This document shows, in pieces, positions 25,285-34,887 of a stretch of 64,000 bases of DNA. Each line of letters starts with the position of its first letter. Position 1 is the first letter of the stretch. The DNA lies in assembly GCA_003696955.1 (NCBI GenBank), contig RFGU01000249.1:16677-80676 (forward strand). Direction: 5' to 3'. Under the pieces are notes generated by a model. That model was not told where the DNA came from. It made no database searches and was given only the letters and a program-made list of their open reading frames with translations. Made by a program: the position numbers and the translations under genes. The DNA is from Deltaproteobacteria bacterium (GTDB taxonomy: Bacteria; Myxococcota_A; Polyangia; Nannocystales; Nannocystaceae).

Positions 25285-26958
25285 TCAGCGCGCTGCGATT
25301 AGGGCCTTGGCGTGACGCCGCGCCGTCTCCGTGATCCGTGCGCCGGCGAGCATCCGGGCGATCTCCTCGACCCGCGCCGCATCGTCGAGTGCCTCGACCC
25401 GCGTGACCGTTCGCTTGCCCTTGCGCACCTTCGCCACGCGATAGTGACGATCCGCAAGCGCCGCGATCTGGGGCAGATGCGTGATGCACAAGACCTGGTG
25501 CCCTTCGGCCGCCCGCTGCAGCTTGCGGCCGATGGCCTCGGCCACCGCCCCCCCCACGCCCGCGTCCACCTCGTCGAAGACGTAGGTTGCGACGCGAGCA
25601 CCGCGGCGTTCGACCCCCTTGACGGCCAGCAGCAGGCGGGAGAGTTCGCCACCGGAGGCGACCTTGGTAAGCGGTGCGGGCGGCTCTCCGGGATTGGCGG
25701 AGAAGCGAAAGGTCACCGCATCCCCCCCGTACGGCCCCGGCGTCTCGTCCGCGCGAAACGCAACGTCCACCGAAAGGCGCGCACCGGCCATGTGCAGGTC
25801 GGCGAGCTCACGCTCGACCCCTCGCGCAAGGCGTGCCCCGGCCCTGCGCCGCGCCGTCGAAAGACGCCGAGCGGCGGCGACCAGGGCCTCGCGGGCGGCG
25901 GCCACCTGCCCGCGCAGTTCCGTGCGGGCCTCGTCGAGGCCTTCGAGCCGCGCCGCCTCGGTCCGAAGCGCCTCGAGCCGCTCCGAGAGTCCCTCGAAAC
26001 CCGTCGCGAAGGAACGGCGCAGGGACTCGAGTTCGAAGAGCCGTGCCTGGAGCCGCTCCATCTCGTCGGGATCGACCTCGACCTCGTCGACCACCCGTCG
26101 CGCCACGTCCGCGGCCTCCTCGCACGCCGCCTCGATCCCGGCGAGCACCTCCTCGAGCCGTTCGAGCCGGGCCGCCCGCGGCAGTGCCGAGAGCACCCGC
26201 AAGAGCGCCCCCACCCGTTCCACGACGGCGCCGTCGCCTTCGTAGAGGGCCTCGCGCACCTCGTGGGCCGCCGCCGCGATGCGATGCCCGTGTTCGAGCA
26301 GCCCGAGCCGTTCGCGCAGCCGCTCCTCCTCGCCCGGCTGGGGATCCACCCGTTCGATGCGCTCGATCTGATGTCGGACGAACTCGAGGCGATCCGGGCC
26401 GTCGGCCTCCATGGCTTCGAGTTCGGCCAGGCGGTCCGCCGCCTCCCTCCACGCGGCGTGGGCCCGGGCCACCTCGACCCGCAGGGCACCGAGTTCGCCG
26501 AACCGGTCGAGCACGTCGCGCTGCCCGTCGGCGCGGGCGAGGACGTGGTGCTCGTGCTGGCTGCAGACGTCGAGCAGGGGGCCTACGATCTCCGCCAAGG
26601 TCTTGCGATCGGCGAGTCCTCCCTGCACGAAGCACCGCGAACGCCCCTTGCGGGCCACCTCGCGCCGCACGATGAGCCCTTCGTCCCCGAGGGGGTCGAG
26701 TCCGCGACGTTCGAGGGCCGCCTCGACGATATCGGGGGCCTCGTCCGGAACCTCGAAGACCGCTTCGACGACCAACCGATCCTCTCCGGCGCGAACGAGC
26801 TGCGGTTGCCCGCGCCCCCCCCGTAACAGTACGAGGGCGTCGACCAGGATCGACTTGCCGGCGCCGGTTTCCCCGGTGAGCACGGTCAGGCCCGGACCGA
26901 AGACCAGGGATACGTCGTCGAGGAGGGCGAGCCCCCGAATGTGCAGCTCGGCCAGCAT
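25285..26958 (-). CDS. recN: DNA repair protein RecN
   Basis: A 557-aa SMC-like ATPase acting in double-strand-break repair. Walker A is GETGAGKS (residues 29-36). A long Arg/Glu/Leu coiled-coil middle follows, then the ASGGELSRLLLAVKG signature, Walker B with VFDEVDAGVGG, and the LCITHLPQIAALAD switch region. Length is that of the family. It lies 3 bases after nadK, so it belongs to the response regulator-nadK-recN operon; nadK-recN adjacency is common in bacteria. No LexA-type operator was recognised upstream. Confidence 0.96.
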   Translation of the reverse strand: MLAELHIRGLALLDDVSLVFGPGLTVLTGETGAGKSILVDALVLLRGGRGQPQLVRAGEDRLVVEAVFEVPDEAPDIVEAALERRGLDPLGDEGLIVRREVARKGRSRCFVQGGLADRKTLAEIVGPLLDVCSQHEHHVLARADGQRDVLDRFGELGALRVEVARAHAAWREAADRLAELEAMEADGPDRLEFVRHQIERIERVDPQPGEEERLRERLGLLEHGHRIAAAAHEVREALYEGDGAVVERVGALLRVLSALPRAARLERLEEVLAGIEAACEEAADVARRVVDEVEVDPDEMERLQARLFELESLRRSFATGFEGLSERLEALRTEAARLEGLDEARTELRGQVAAAREALVAAARRLSTARRRAGARLARGVERELADLHMAGARLSVDVAFRADETPGPYGGDAVTFRFSANPGEPPAPLTKVASGGELSRLLLAVKGVERRGARVATYVFDEVDAGVGGAVAEAIGRKLQRAAEGHQVLCITHLPQIAALADRHYRVAKVRKGKRTVTRVEALDDAARVEEIARMLAGARITETARRHAKALIAAR

Positions 26959-26961
26959 GGG

Positions 26962-27909
26962 CTACGGGTTCGTCTCGCCGTTGGGATCGTCGAGCGTACG
27001 GGGAGGCGTCGACCAGCCGAGCTTGGCGGCCAGCACGTCGAAGACGGAGACGTCGGGCGGCACGAGACGCAAGGGGACGGCATCGAGGCCGATGACGACG
27101 CGATCGCCCCGCTGCAGCTCGATGGTCCACTGCCCGTCGACGGACAGGAGCGCCCGTTCCACCCGGGCCGGACCGCAGAAGGCGACCTCGATCTCCTTGC
27201 GCGCGGGACTTACGACCGGACGATGGGTCAGGCTGTGGGAACAGATCGGCGTGATGGTGAAGGTTTCGGTGCCCGCGAGCACGATGGGCCCGCCCGCCGA
27301 CAGGTTGTAGGCCGTCGAGCCCGTAGGCGTCGCGACGATCAGACCGTCCGCCCGGTACGTCGCCATGTACTCCCCCCCCACCTTGGTATCGAGATGGAGC
27401 ATCCGGGGCAGGGCGCCGTGGCCGACGTACACGTCGTTGCAGGCCACCTCCTCGCCGAGCACCTCGCCGTCCCGCAGCACCCGCAGCCGGATGCGCTGTC
27501 GGGGCTCCCATCGAAGGCGTCCAGCGACGGCATCTTCGAGGGCCTGCTCGAGTCGACTCGACGGATAGGCCGTGAGGAAGCCGAGGTCCCCGAGGTTGAT
27601 CCCGAGCACGGGCACGCCGTGATCGGCCACCCACCGCCCGAGGCGCAAGAGGGTCCCGTCGCCCCCGAGAGCCACCGCCAGGTCGAACCGCAAGACGTTC
27701 CCCTCGAGGGTGACACGTTCGGCCGGCACCCTCTGCGAACCGAGATCGAGGTCCTTCGGAACGGCCACCGTGACGCCACGCTCCGTAAGTCGGCGCGCCG
27801 CCTCGACGAGGGCCGCGCACGCCTTCGACGAACCCGCATAGGGATAGAGCAACACGCGGGACACGGACCCGATGCGGCGGGCCTCGTCTACTCGATCTTG
27901 GAGATTCAT
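26962..27909 (-). CDS. nadK: NAD kinase
   Basis: A 315-aa NAD kinase making NADP from NAD. Seen: LGGDGTLLRL (GGDGT at 82-86), INLGDLGFLT, ACNDVYVGHG (NE/D motif region), and ATPTGSTAYNLSAGGPI (conserved Gly-rich substrate loop). The ATG at 27909 overlaps the stop of the response regulator gene by 4 bases, which settles the start. A short N-terminal segment of about 15 residues precedes the fold. Confidence 0.96.
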   Translation of the reverse strand: MNLQDRVDEARRIGSVSRVLLYPYAGSSKACAALVEAARRLTERGVTVAVPKDLDLGSQRVPAERVTLEGNVLRFDLAVALGGDGTLLRLGRWVADHGVPVLGINLGDLGFLTAYPSSRLEQALEDAVAGRLRWEPRQRIRLRVLRDGEVLGEEVACNDVYVGHGALPRMLHLDTKVGGEYMATYRADGLIVATPTGSTAYNLSAGGPIVLAGTETFTITPICSHSLTHRPVVSPARKEIEVAFCGPARVERALLSVDGQWTIELQRGDRVVIGLDAVPLRLVPPDVSVFDVLAAKLGWSTPPRTLDDPNGETNP

Positions 27910-28856
27910 CGCCCTGGTTCGACTTCGTCCGCCGGCTCCTCCGGCCGATAGAGGTACCCCTCGTGTTGATACAGGCAGATGTAGCCGGCGCCCTCCTCGC
28001 GCGCCCGCGCAAGGGCCCGATCGGTCAGGTCGAGCAGATCGGAGAACGCGTGCACGTCGCGGCTCGGGAAGAACGCGATGCCCACGGAAAGGTCCACGGG
28101 CTCCCCTACGCCGGGCAGGCGCCGGGCCCGTTGCACGATGCGCTCGGCCACGGACAGCGCCCCGGGGAAGTGGGTGTTGGGCAGGATCACCAGATAGGCG
28201 TGGGCACCGTAGCGGTGCACCAGATCGATCTTGCGCACGCTGATCTCGACCGCGTCGCGCAGGGCGCGGGCCGCCTCCGCCGAGGTCCCCTCCGCCAGTT
28301 CGATCCGCAGGCACGCGAGGGGATCGCTGTAGCGTCGCGCCCTGTCGAACTCCTCCTCGAAGCGCCGCATGAAACGCTCGTCCGTCGTCGCGCCGCCCGC
28401 CTCCCCACCGGAAGCGAAGGCGGCGTCGCCGCGACCGACCGGCGAGGACGCCGCGGTCGCGGCATGGCGGATCCGCAGCAGCGCCTCGATGCGCGCCCGA
28501 AGTTCCTCCTCGTCGTAGGGCTTTCCGAGGTAGTCGTCGGCCCCGCAGCGCAGCCCCTCGACCCGGGCCGCCGCGGAGTTGCGCGAACTCACCAGGATGA
28601 TGGGCACGTAGTCGCCACGCGTCTGGGCCTTGAGGATCCGACACGCATCCAGCCCGGACAACCGCGGCATCACCACGTCGAGCATCACCAGGTCGGGCCG
28701 CTCCCTGGCGAACGCCTCGATGGCGCGCTGGCCGTCTTCGACCACCGAGACCCGGTAGCCCGCAAGCTCCAGCGCACGACGCGCGTGCTCACGCTCCGCG
28801 GTGGTGTCGTCGGCCACGAGGATCTTGGGCCGCGCCGATGGCGTCGGGATCGTCAC
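27906..28856 (-). CDS. Response regulator with degenerate GGDEF domain
   Basis: A 316-aa protein starting at GTG. The receiver domain (10-125) is intact: acidic pair ADD at 15-17, phosphoacceptor Asp60 in LVMLDVVMP, and Lys112 in YLGKPYD. The C-terminal half (about 160-300) aligns with GGDEF domains (EFDRARRYSDPLACLRIEL, then SVGIAFFP and DRALARAREEG), but the catalytic motif reads YGAHAY instead of GG(D/E)EF. It should not make c-di-GMP and more likely binds a ligand or partner. Translationally coupled to nadK. Confidence 0.85.
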   Translation of the reverse strand: MTIPTPSARPKILVADDTTAEREHARRALELAGYRVSVVEDGQRAIEAFARERPDLVMLDVVMPRLSGLDACRILKAQTRGDYVPIILVSSRNSAAARVEGLRCGADDYLGKPYDEEELRARIEALLRIRHAATAASSPVGRGDAAFASGGEAGGATTDERFMRRFEEEFDRARRYSDPLACLRIELAEGTSAEAARALRDAVEISVRKIDLVHRYGAHAYLVILPNTHFPGALSVAERIVQRARRLPGVGEPVDLSVGIAFFPSRDVHAFSDLLDLTDRALARAREEGAGYICLYQHEGYLYRPEEPADEVEPGR

Positions 28857-28867
28857 GCGTCCCGCTC

Positions 28868-28873
28868 AGTATG
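28868..28873 (-). promoter_or_regulatory. Possible -10 box of the response regulator operon
   Basis: CATACT, 11 bases before the GTG at 28856; five of six consensus bases. Confidence 0.35.
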
Positions 28874-28971
28874 ACGGCTCGGCGGCGACGGGCCTAGGGC
28901 CGGTGGCCATTCGCACCGCGACGAGGGATTGCGCAAAGCGCGCACCCGTACCCTCCCGCCGCCGGTCCGGC

Positions 28972-29000
28972 TTGACACCCGAAAAACCCTCGCGTAAGCC
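28972..29000 (+). promoter_or_regulatory. Promoter of rplM-rpsI with perfect -35
   Basis: TTGACA (28972-28977), exactly 17 bases, then TAAGCC (28995-29000). The -10 ends 10 bases before the rplM ATG, so the leader would be about 4 bases and no ribosome-binding site fits. Confidence 0.7.
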
Positions 29001-29010
29001 TCCCCGTCCC

Positions 29011-29448
29011 ATGGCGACGCCCTATCCGAAGCCTCACGAAGTCGAGCGCAAGTGGCTCCTCGTCGACCTTTCGGGTCAGACGGTCGGCCGTGCCGCGTCG
29101 CAGATCGCAAGCATCCTGCGTGGCAAGCACAAGCCCACGTACATGCCCCACGCGGACGCCGGAGACTTCGTGGTCTGCATCAACGCCGACAAGGTGCGCT
29201 TTACGGGCCGCAAGCTCGACGCCAAGCAGTACCACCGATTCACCGGCCACATCGGCAACCTCAAGTCGCTTTCGGCGCGCGAGATGCTCGCCAAGAAGCC
29301 CGAGGAGATCATCAAGCAGGCCGTCCGTCGCATGCTGCCGCGCACGGCCCTCGGGCGTGCCCAATTCAAGAAGCTCAAGGTGTACGCGGGCGCCGAACAT
29401 CCCCATGCCGCCCAGCGCCCCGAGCCCTACACCCTGCCCCACTCCTAG
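29011..29448 (+). CDS. rplM: 50S ribosomal protein L13
   Basis: A 145-aa L13, an early-assembly 23S rRNA binder. Seen: WLLVDLSGQTVGRAASQIA, GKHKPTYMPH, DFVVCINADKV, YHRFTGHIGNLK, and AVRRMLPRTALGRAQFKKLKVY. The ATG at 29011 is fixed by length and by the promoter ending 10 bases upstream. It lies 33 bases before rpsI, its usual partner. Confidence 0.97.
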   Translation: MATPYPKPHEVERKWLLVDLSGQTVGRAASQIASILRGKHKPTYMPHADAGDFVVCINADKVRFTGRKLDAKQYHRFTGHIGNLKSLSAREMLAKKPEEIIKQAVRRMLPRTALGRAQFKKLKVYAGAEHPHAAQRPEPYTLPHS

Positions 29449-29481
29449 AGGTCTTCGAGACCGAGACGAACGGATTTCGCG

Positions 29482-29880
29482 ATGGCCAAGTCGAAGATGC
29501 GTTACTACGCCACTGGACGACGCAAGTCGGCGGTGGCCCGTGTTTGGTTGCTGGAAGGCGACGGCAACATCACGATCAATCGCCGCGACGCGAGCGAGTA
29601 CCTGCGCCGCAAGACCAACCTACAGGTCGTGGAACAACCCCTGCAGGCGGTGGGCGGCAGCGACAAGTTCGACGTGTGGTGCACCGTCCGTGGTGGGGGA
29701 CTGTCGGGTCAGGCCGGAGCGATTCGCCTCGGCATCGCCCGGGCCCTTCTGCGCGTCGACGAAGGCCACCGCGAGCCCCTCAAGCGGGCCGGCTTCCTGA
29801 CGCGGGACGCCCGCGAGAAGGAACGTAAGAAGTACGGCCGGAAGGGCGCCCGCGCGCGCTTCCAGTTCAGCAAGCGGTAG
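29482..29880 (+). CDS. rpsI: 30S ribosomal protein S9
   Basis: A 132-aa S9. Seen: [19 protein letters not shown] near the start, the Gly-rich [21 protein letters not shown], and the basic C-terminal tail [18 protein letters not shown] whose final Arg reaches the ribosomal P-site tRNA. Standard length. Second gene of rplM-rpsI. Confidence 0.97.
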   Translation: MAKSKMRYYATGRRKSAVARVWLLEGDGNITINRRDASEYLRRKTNLQVVEQPLQAVGGSDKFDVWCTVRGGGLSGQAGAIRLGIARALLRVDEGHREPLKRAGFLTRDAREKERKKYGRKGARARFQFSKR

Positions 29881-29985
29881 CGCTGGCCGGCGCCTTCACG
29901 TCGGTCGATACCGCTGCGGCCCGCACCGTGGCCCTCGGGAGCATCGATTGGAAATCGCTGCGCTCGAGGTGTCCAAGGAGGGGAC

Positions 29986-31071
29986 ATGTCCTCGTTCGCG
30001 ATCCGATCTACGCCTTTGGCCTTCGCCTGCCTCCTCCTCGCCGCGTGCGGTGGTGACGATGGAGCGAGCGGTTCGGCAAGCGCCACCGGCACGGCGACGG
30101 ACGGCTCGACCGGTACGACGGTGACCGCCTCGGCCACGGGCTCGGGCACGGGCCCGACGACCGAGGGGAGCGCCTCGGCCACCGGGACGACGGCGACGAC
30201 GAGCGCAACCTCCACGGGCACGGCCACCGCGAGCGGGACGGCCGGGTCGGACACGGGCACCGCAGGCTCGGACACGGGCACCGCGGGCTCGGACACGGGC
30301 ACCGGCGGCACGGGCGGTTCGACGGGGACGACCGGCGGCGCGACGGCGGGCACCCAGGGGGGCTCCACCGGCGGTGCCTCGACGGGGGGCACGACGGGCG
30401 GCAGCCTGCCCTGCGGGACGATCCCCGTCACGTACCGTGACTTCAAGCCGGATCACGTGGACTTCGGCTGCCACTACGGTGCCAACATGGAGTATCCGGG
30501 GCTGGTCCTTTCGGCCCTCGGCGTCGATCAGAAGCCCCAGTACAACCCGAACCCGCCACCGCCGCCGGCGGGCTGGTCGGGAACCGCGACCCAGATCACC
30601 TCGGCCGCCTCGTTCTCCGAGTGGTACAACACCACGCCGGGCGTGAACATGGAGATCGCCGGGACGATCACGCTGACCGAGATCATGCCCGGCCTGTGGT
30701 CGTTCAGCAGCAACAGCTTCTATCCCCTGACGGACATGGGGTTCGGCAACAACGTGGACCCCAACTGGGCCGGAAACACCTACCCCGATCGCAACGGCTC
30801 GTTCACCACGGAGATCCACGTCCAGTTCGTCTACCAACCCGGACAGACGTTCACCTTCACCGGGGACGACGACGTGTGGGTCTTCATCGACGGGCAGCTC
30901 GCCCTCGACCTCGGCGGGATGCACCCGCAGCGCAGCGGTACCATCGACCTCGACACCCTTGGGCTCACGCCCGGTGTCATCTACGACATGGACGTCTTCC
31001 ACGCCGAGCGGTGCGAGTCGGGCTCGAACTTCCGCATCGACACGTCCATCGCGTGTTTTACGCCGCAGTGA
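29986..31071 (+). CDS. Fibro-slime domain lipoprotein
   Basis: A 361-aa lipoprotein (lipobox LLAAC). Residues 20-140 are a Ser/Thr/Gly/Ala linker including three perfect GSDTGTA repeats. The C-terminal domain is a fibro-slime domain: a [13 protein letters not shown] opening, then [25 protein letters not shown] and [11 protein letters not shown], with the acidic ligand-binding loop conserved (PA14-like fold). Known for the family: extracellular carbohydrate-binding modules in fibrobacters, slime moulds and myxobacteria. Unlike most genes here it has a textbook AAGGAGG seven bases before the ATG, so its mRNA has a real leader. Confidence 0.85.
   Translation: MSSFAIRSTPLAFACLLLAACGGDDGASGSASATGTATDGSTGTTVTASATGSGTGPTTEGSASATGTTATTSATSTGTATASGTAGSDTGTAGSDTGTAGSDTGTGGTGGSTGTTGGATAGTQGGSTGGASTGGTTGGSLPCGTIPVTYRDFKPDHVDFGCHYGANMEYPGLVLSALGVDQKPQYNPNPPPPPAGWSGTATQITSAASFSEWYNTTPGVNMEIAGTITLTEIMPGLWSFSSNSFYPLTDMGFGNNVDPNWAGNTYPDRNGSFTTEIHVQFVYQPGQTFTFTGDDDVWVFIDGQLALDLGGMHPQRSGTIDLDTLGLTPGVIYDMDVFHAERCESGSNFRIDTSIACFTPQ
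30244..30306 (+). repeat. Three tandem 21-base repeats coding GSDTGTA
   Basis: Three in-frame 21-base units with at most three base differences, inside the linker of the fibro-slime lipoprotein. Likely to expand and contract by slippage, changing stalk length by seven residues per unit. Confidence 0.85.
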
Positions 31072-31075
31072 CCCG

Positions 31076-31093
31076 CACGGCGCCGGGGCCGTG
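31076..31093. terminator. Bidirectional terminator hairpin
   Basis: CACGGC/GCCGTG with a six-base loop, between convergent genes ending at 31071 and 31108. No T-tract. Confidence 0.4.
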
Positions 31094-31107
31094 GGTCCTG
31101 CGCGGAC

Positions 31108-31845
31108 TCACCCCGGTGGAGGCACCTGGGTGTGCGCCCACGCGAGCCGCTCGGGGTCGTTGATCCCGAAGACCTCGCGCTCGGGAGCCTCGACGCAGAC
31201 CACGCGCCCTTCGGCGGCCGCGCGCGCGACCACGTCGGTCAGGTAGATCTCGCCGCGGGCATTGTCGTCGCCGATGCCCCGCAGCCAGCGGGCGAGGTCG
31301 TCTCCCCGGGCGGCGTAGATCCCGGCGTTGCACCAGCGGATCCCGCGCTCGGCCTCGCTTGCGTCCGCGTCTTCGACGATACGCAGCGCCCCACCGTCCG
31401 GCCCCCGCACGACGCGGCCATAGCCGGTCGGGTCCTCCGGTCGGAACACGACGAGCCCGAGCCGCACGTCACCCGCGAGACGCTCGGCGAGCCCCGCCAG
31501 GGTCTTGGGCTCGACGGCCGGCACGTCACCCGGGACGATCACGACCGGGGCATCGTGACGGCGCAGGCTCGAAAGCCCCACCCGCACCGCGTCGCCCGTG
31601 CCGCGCTGGGAGGCCTGCAACGCGAACGAAACGTCGAGCCCGAGGGTTCGGGCGTCCTCGCTCGCACGGGCCTCTACGGCCTTCGCTTCGTGTCCCACCA
31701 CGACGACCACGTGCTCCGCCCCCGCGTCGTGCAGGGCCCGTAGCGACCAACCCACGAGGGGCCGGCCGTGCAGCGGATGGAGCACCTTGGGCAGCGCAGA
31801 CCGCATCCGCGTGCCCTTGCCGGCCGCGAGGACGATGGCTTCCAT
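31108..31845 (-). CDS. GlmU-like nucleotidyltransferase, single domain
   Basis: A 245-aa protein equivalent to the N-terminal uridyltransferase half of GlmU: LAAGKGTRMRSALPKVLHPLHGRPL (nucleotide loop), QASQRGTGDAV, VPGDVPAVEPKTL, GYGRVVR, CNAGIYA, NARGEIYLTDVV and VFGINDPERLAWA. The left-handed beta-helix acetyltransferase half of normal GlmU (about 450 aa in total) is absent, and no such domain is encoded next to it. It probably transfers UMP or another nucleotide to a sugar 1-phosphate; the exact sugar is not certain. Monocistronic with its own -10 box. Confidence 0.82.
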   Translation of the reverse strand: MEAIVLAAGKGTRMRSALPKVLHPLHGRPLVGWSLRALHDAGAEHVVVVVGHEAKAVEARASEDARTLGLDVSFALQASQRGTGDAVRVGLSSLRRHDAPVVIVPGDVPAVEPKTLAGLAERLAGDVRLGLVVFRPEDPTGYGRVVRGPDGGALRIVEDADASEAERGIRWCNAGIYAARGDDLARWLRGIGDDNARGEIYLTDVVARAAAEGRVVCVEAPEREVFGINDPERLAWAHTQVPPPG

Positions 31846-31853
31846 GGGCCGCG

Positions 31854-31859
31854 AATCTA
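31854..31859 (-). promoter_or_regulatory. -10 box, leaderless-type promoter of the GlmU-like gene
   Basis: TAGATT preceded by CTGC on the minus strand, 8 bases before the ATG at 31845. Confidence 0.5.
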
Positions 31860-31938
31860 GCAGGCCTCCCCTTCGCCGTCGGCGTCCGACCGGCGCAAGG
31901 CTTCACACCGCCTTCGGACGTGCCACCCTTGGGGCGCG

Positions 31939-34887
31939 GTGAACGACCCGACCCTGCGCGCGGCCCTGCGCAAGGCCGCCGAAGATCCGGCCCGCGCACG
32001 CCTACCCCGCAGCGCGCCCACGGCGGAGGTCGAGGATCTCTTGCTCGAAGGCCCCGATCCGTCCGGCGCCCTGCGGCGCCTGGCCGACCTTCCTGACCCG
32101 TGGTTCGAACGCCCGATTCCGCCGGCCGCAGCACGGCTGCTGCACGAAGGCACGTACCCGGCCCGCCTGCTCGCCGCATGCCCCGACGCGTACGCGGAAC
32201 TGGCGACGCCGAACCCGGCCGTACCCGACCATACCGCCCTCGAAGCCATGTTCGACGCCGCGCGCGGACGGCACCCTCCACCGGCCGCCCTCGCCGCCGT
32301 TCGCCACCGCGTCTACCTGCTCGCAGCCCGCCTGGAGCTGGAAGGTGCCCCCTGCGAGACCGTCGGCGCCCTCTTGTCCGACCTCGCCGGATTCGTGGTC
32401 GAGCGCACCCTCGGACCAGGGATCGGCGACGAGGTCGTGGTGTTCGGCATGGGCAAGCTCGGCGGCCGCGAACTCAATTTCCTCAGCGACATCGATCTCG
32501 TGTTCGTCCACGACGAAGGCGTCGATCCCGAGCGGACCCATGCCGCGCTCCGGCGCGCCGTCGCCGAGATCGAAGCCGAGACGGGGGCCGGCCCCATGTT
32601 CCACGTGGATCTGCGCCTTCGTCCCTTCGGCCGCCGCGGCCCCCTTTCGCTTTCGGTCCAGTCCACCCTCGACTATTACGAGCGTCACGGTCAGCCGTGG
32701 GAACGCCAGGCTTGGCTGAGGGCGCGCGCCGTCGCGGGACGATCCGATCTCGGCCAACGGGTCTTGCAGGGGCTTTCGCCGTTCGTCTACCGCAGGACCG
32801 TATCGCCGGAGATCTTCGCGGAGATCGAAGAACTCATGGCCGTCGCCCGTCGGGACGCCCACGGCCGAGCGGCCGGACGCGTCCCCGACCTCGACGTCAA
32901 GCACGACCGGGGGGGGATCCGCGAGATCGAGTTCTTCGTGCAGGGGCTGTTGCTGCTCCATGCGGGACGGGCGCCGGAACTGCGGACGCCGTCGACGTTC
33001 GAGGCCTTGGACCGCCTGGCGGCGACCGGGCGGATCTCGGGTCAGGAACACGCGACGTTGTCCGAGGCATACCGTTTCCTGCGACGCGTCGAACACCGCG
33101 TCCAACTCCATGCAGGACGCCCGACCCACCGTCTGCCCATCGATCCGGACGCCCGCACCGCGCTGGCTCGAAGCCTCATGGGGAGTTCGGACGACCCCGT
33201 GGCCGAGCTCGAACGCGCCCTGCGCTCCCAGATGGCCGCTGCCACGGACGTCGCAGCCACGTTGTGGTCCTCCGAGGGCGAACCGAGCGAGCAGGAGCGC
33301 GCCGTGGCCACCGTCACCGACCCCGCCGCGCCGCCGGAACGCCGCACGCGAGCCCTCGCCGCCCTCGACCTGCGCGCGCCCGACGAGGCGGCGGAACTCC
33401 TCGAGGCCGTGTTGGCCCGGGCCCGGTCCCCGTTTCGTGCCCCCGACCTGCGACGCCGGGGCGCGACGCGGCTACTCGCCGCGGTCCTTTCGAGTTCCGA
33501 TCCGGACACGGCCCTCTTCCGCTTCGAAGCCTTCGTGCGGCGCCGCGGTGCCGTCGATCCCCTGTGGACCTTCCTCGCGCGGCCCGAGACGGCCCCCGAC
33601 GAGGCGATCCAGGTGATGGCGGAGATCCTGGCCACGAGCGAGTCGCTCGCCCGATCGTTCGCCGAACCGCCGCCCGGCCCGTGGGCGAGGATCCTCGGCG
33701 ACTCGTTCGAGTTGTTGCTCGACGCCCTCGCCCACCCCCGACTCCCGAGCCGCCCGGACGTGGAGGCGATGGCGGACCGCCTCGAGGCGAAGGTGAGCGA
33801 GCCCTACGTGCGATCGTTTCGGCTCAAGCAACGCTTCGTGCTGCAGACGGCCCTCTTCGATCTCGCGTTCCACCCCGATCCCGACGCCATCGGCGCGGCC
33901 CTTACGGACGTCGCCGACGTGGTGATCGAGCGCTCGGCCATCGCGCACCCGTGCCCTGCGCCGGTACGACTCGCGATCTTCGGCCTCGGCAAACTCGGGG
34001 ACCGAGCGATGGACTACGGATCCGACCTCGATCTGGTGTTCGTCTACGATGGCGGCACGGCTCCGCCGGAAGATACGCGCAGCGCCGCGACGCGTTGGGC
34101 ACGCAGCCTCGTTCGGCACCTCGAAGATGCACGGCTCGGCGCGCCGCTCTACCGTACCGACCTGCGGTTGCGACCATCGGGCCGCAGCGGCCTGTTGGTG
34201 ACGAGTCTCGAGGCCTTCGCCCGACACCACGCGCACGGCCGCCCCCTGTGGGAACGGATCCCCCTGTTACACCTGCGCCCGGTGGTGGAGATCTGCGCTC
34301 ATCGCGCAGGCCTGCCCGAAGTCGTCGCCCGCAACCGGCGGCTCCTCGTCCCCCGAATCGTCGAGGACGTGGTCCCACGAGCCCTGTGGAACCACCCCAT
34401 CGACCCGGACCAAGCCATAGCGGATCTTGCGCACCTCCTGCGGCGGATTTGGAGCGAAATCGCCCAGGAAAACCGTCACCGCATCCACGTCAAGGCCGGC
34501 CGTGGCGGCCTCGTGCACCTCGAACTGGCCGTCGACACCATGACCCTCGTCCACGGTATCTCCGGCCTGCGCGCCCCCTCGACCATGTCGGACCGATTGG
34601 CCGCGCTCGAAGCGGCCCGCGTCCTCGAGCCAGCCGAGGCCCGGGCCCTGCGCGCATCCTACGATTTCCTAAGGCGCGTGCAGACGCGGCTACGGCTGGG
34701 TCGTGCGAGCGGCCTGCGCGACCCCGAGGCGCTCGACCTGCGCAGTCCCATCCTGTCCATCGTCGCCCGGCGGATGGGACATGCCACCGTGGAGCCGTTC
34801 GTGCGGCGATTGCACCAGGAACGCGATACCATCGCCGGCATCGTCGAGCGTCTCCTGCGTCGCCGTCTTCCCCCTTCACGATCATGA
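31939..34887 (+). CDS. glnE: Bifunctional glutamine-synthetase adenylyltransferase/deadenylase
   Basis: A 982-aa GlnE that adenylylates and deadenylylates glutamine synthetase in response to nitrogen state. Two nucleotidyltransferase domains are complete: GMGKLGGRELNFLSDIDLVFV (about residues 170-190) with the DxD metal pair, and a second GLGKLGDRAMDYGSDLDLVFVYD (about 680-702). The repeated DLRLRPFG/DLRLRPSG strands and HVKAGRGGLVHLELAV follow. Size equals E. coli GlnE. GTG start. The glnA substrate gene is not nearby. The stop overlaps the next gene (ATGA). Confidence 0.95.
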   Translation: MNDPTLRAALRKAAEDPARARLPRSAPTAEVEDLLLEGPDPSGALRRLADLPDPWFERPIPPAAARLLHEGTYPARLLAACPDAYAELATPNPAVPDHTALEAMFDAARGRHPPPAALAAVRHRVYLLAARLELEGAPCETVGALLSDLAGFVVERTLGPGIGDEVVVFGMGKLGGRELNFLSDIDLVFVHDEGVDPERTHAALRRAVAEIEAETGAGPMFHVDLRLRPFGRRGPLSLSVQSTLDYYERHGQPWERQAWLRARAVAGRSDLGQRVLQGLSPFVYRRTVSPEIFAEIEELMAVARRDAHGRAAGRVPDLDVKHDRGGIREIEFFVQGLLLLHAGRAPELRTPSTFEALDRLAATGRISGQEHATLSEAYRFLRRVEHRVQLHAGRPTHRLPIDPDARTALARSLMGSSDDPVAELERALRSQMAAATDVAATLWSSEGEPSEQERAVATVTDPAAPPERRTRALAALDLRAPDEAAELLEAVLARARSPFRAPDLRRRGATRLLAAVLSSSDPDTALFRFEAFVRRRGAVDPLWTFLARPETAPDEAIQVMAEILATSESLARSFAEPPPGPWARILGDSFELLLDALAHPRLPSRPDVEAMADRLEAKVSEPYVRSFRLKQRFVLQTALFDLAFHPDPDAIGAALTDVADVVIERSAIAHPCPAPVRLAIFGLGKLGDRAMDYGSDLDLVFVYDGGTAPPEDTRSAATRWARSLVRHLEDARLGAPLYRTDLRLRPSGRSGLLVTSLEAFARHHAHGRPLWERIPLLHLRPVVEICAHRAGLPEVVARNRRLLVPRIVEDVVPRALWNHPIDPDQAIADLAHLLRRIWSEIAQENRHRIHVKAGRGGLVHLELAVDTMTLVHGISGLRAPSTMSDRLAALEAARVLEPAEARALRASYDFLRRVQTRLRLGRASGLRDPEALDLRSPILSIVARRMGHATVEPFVRRLHQERDTIAGIVERLLRRRLPPSRS

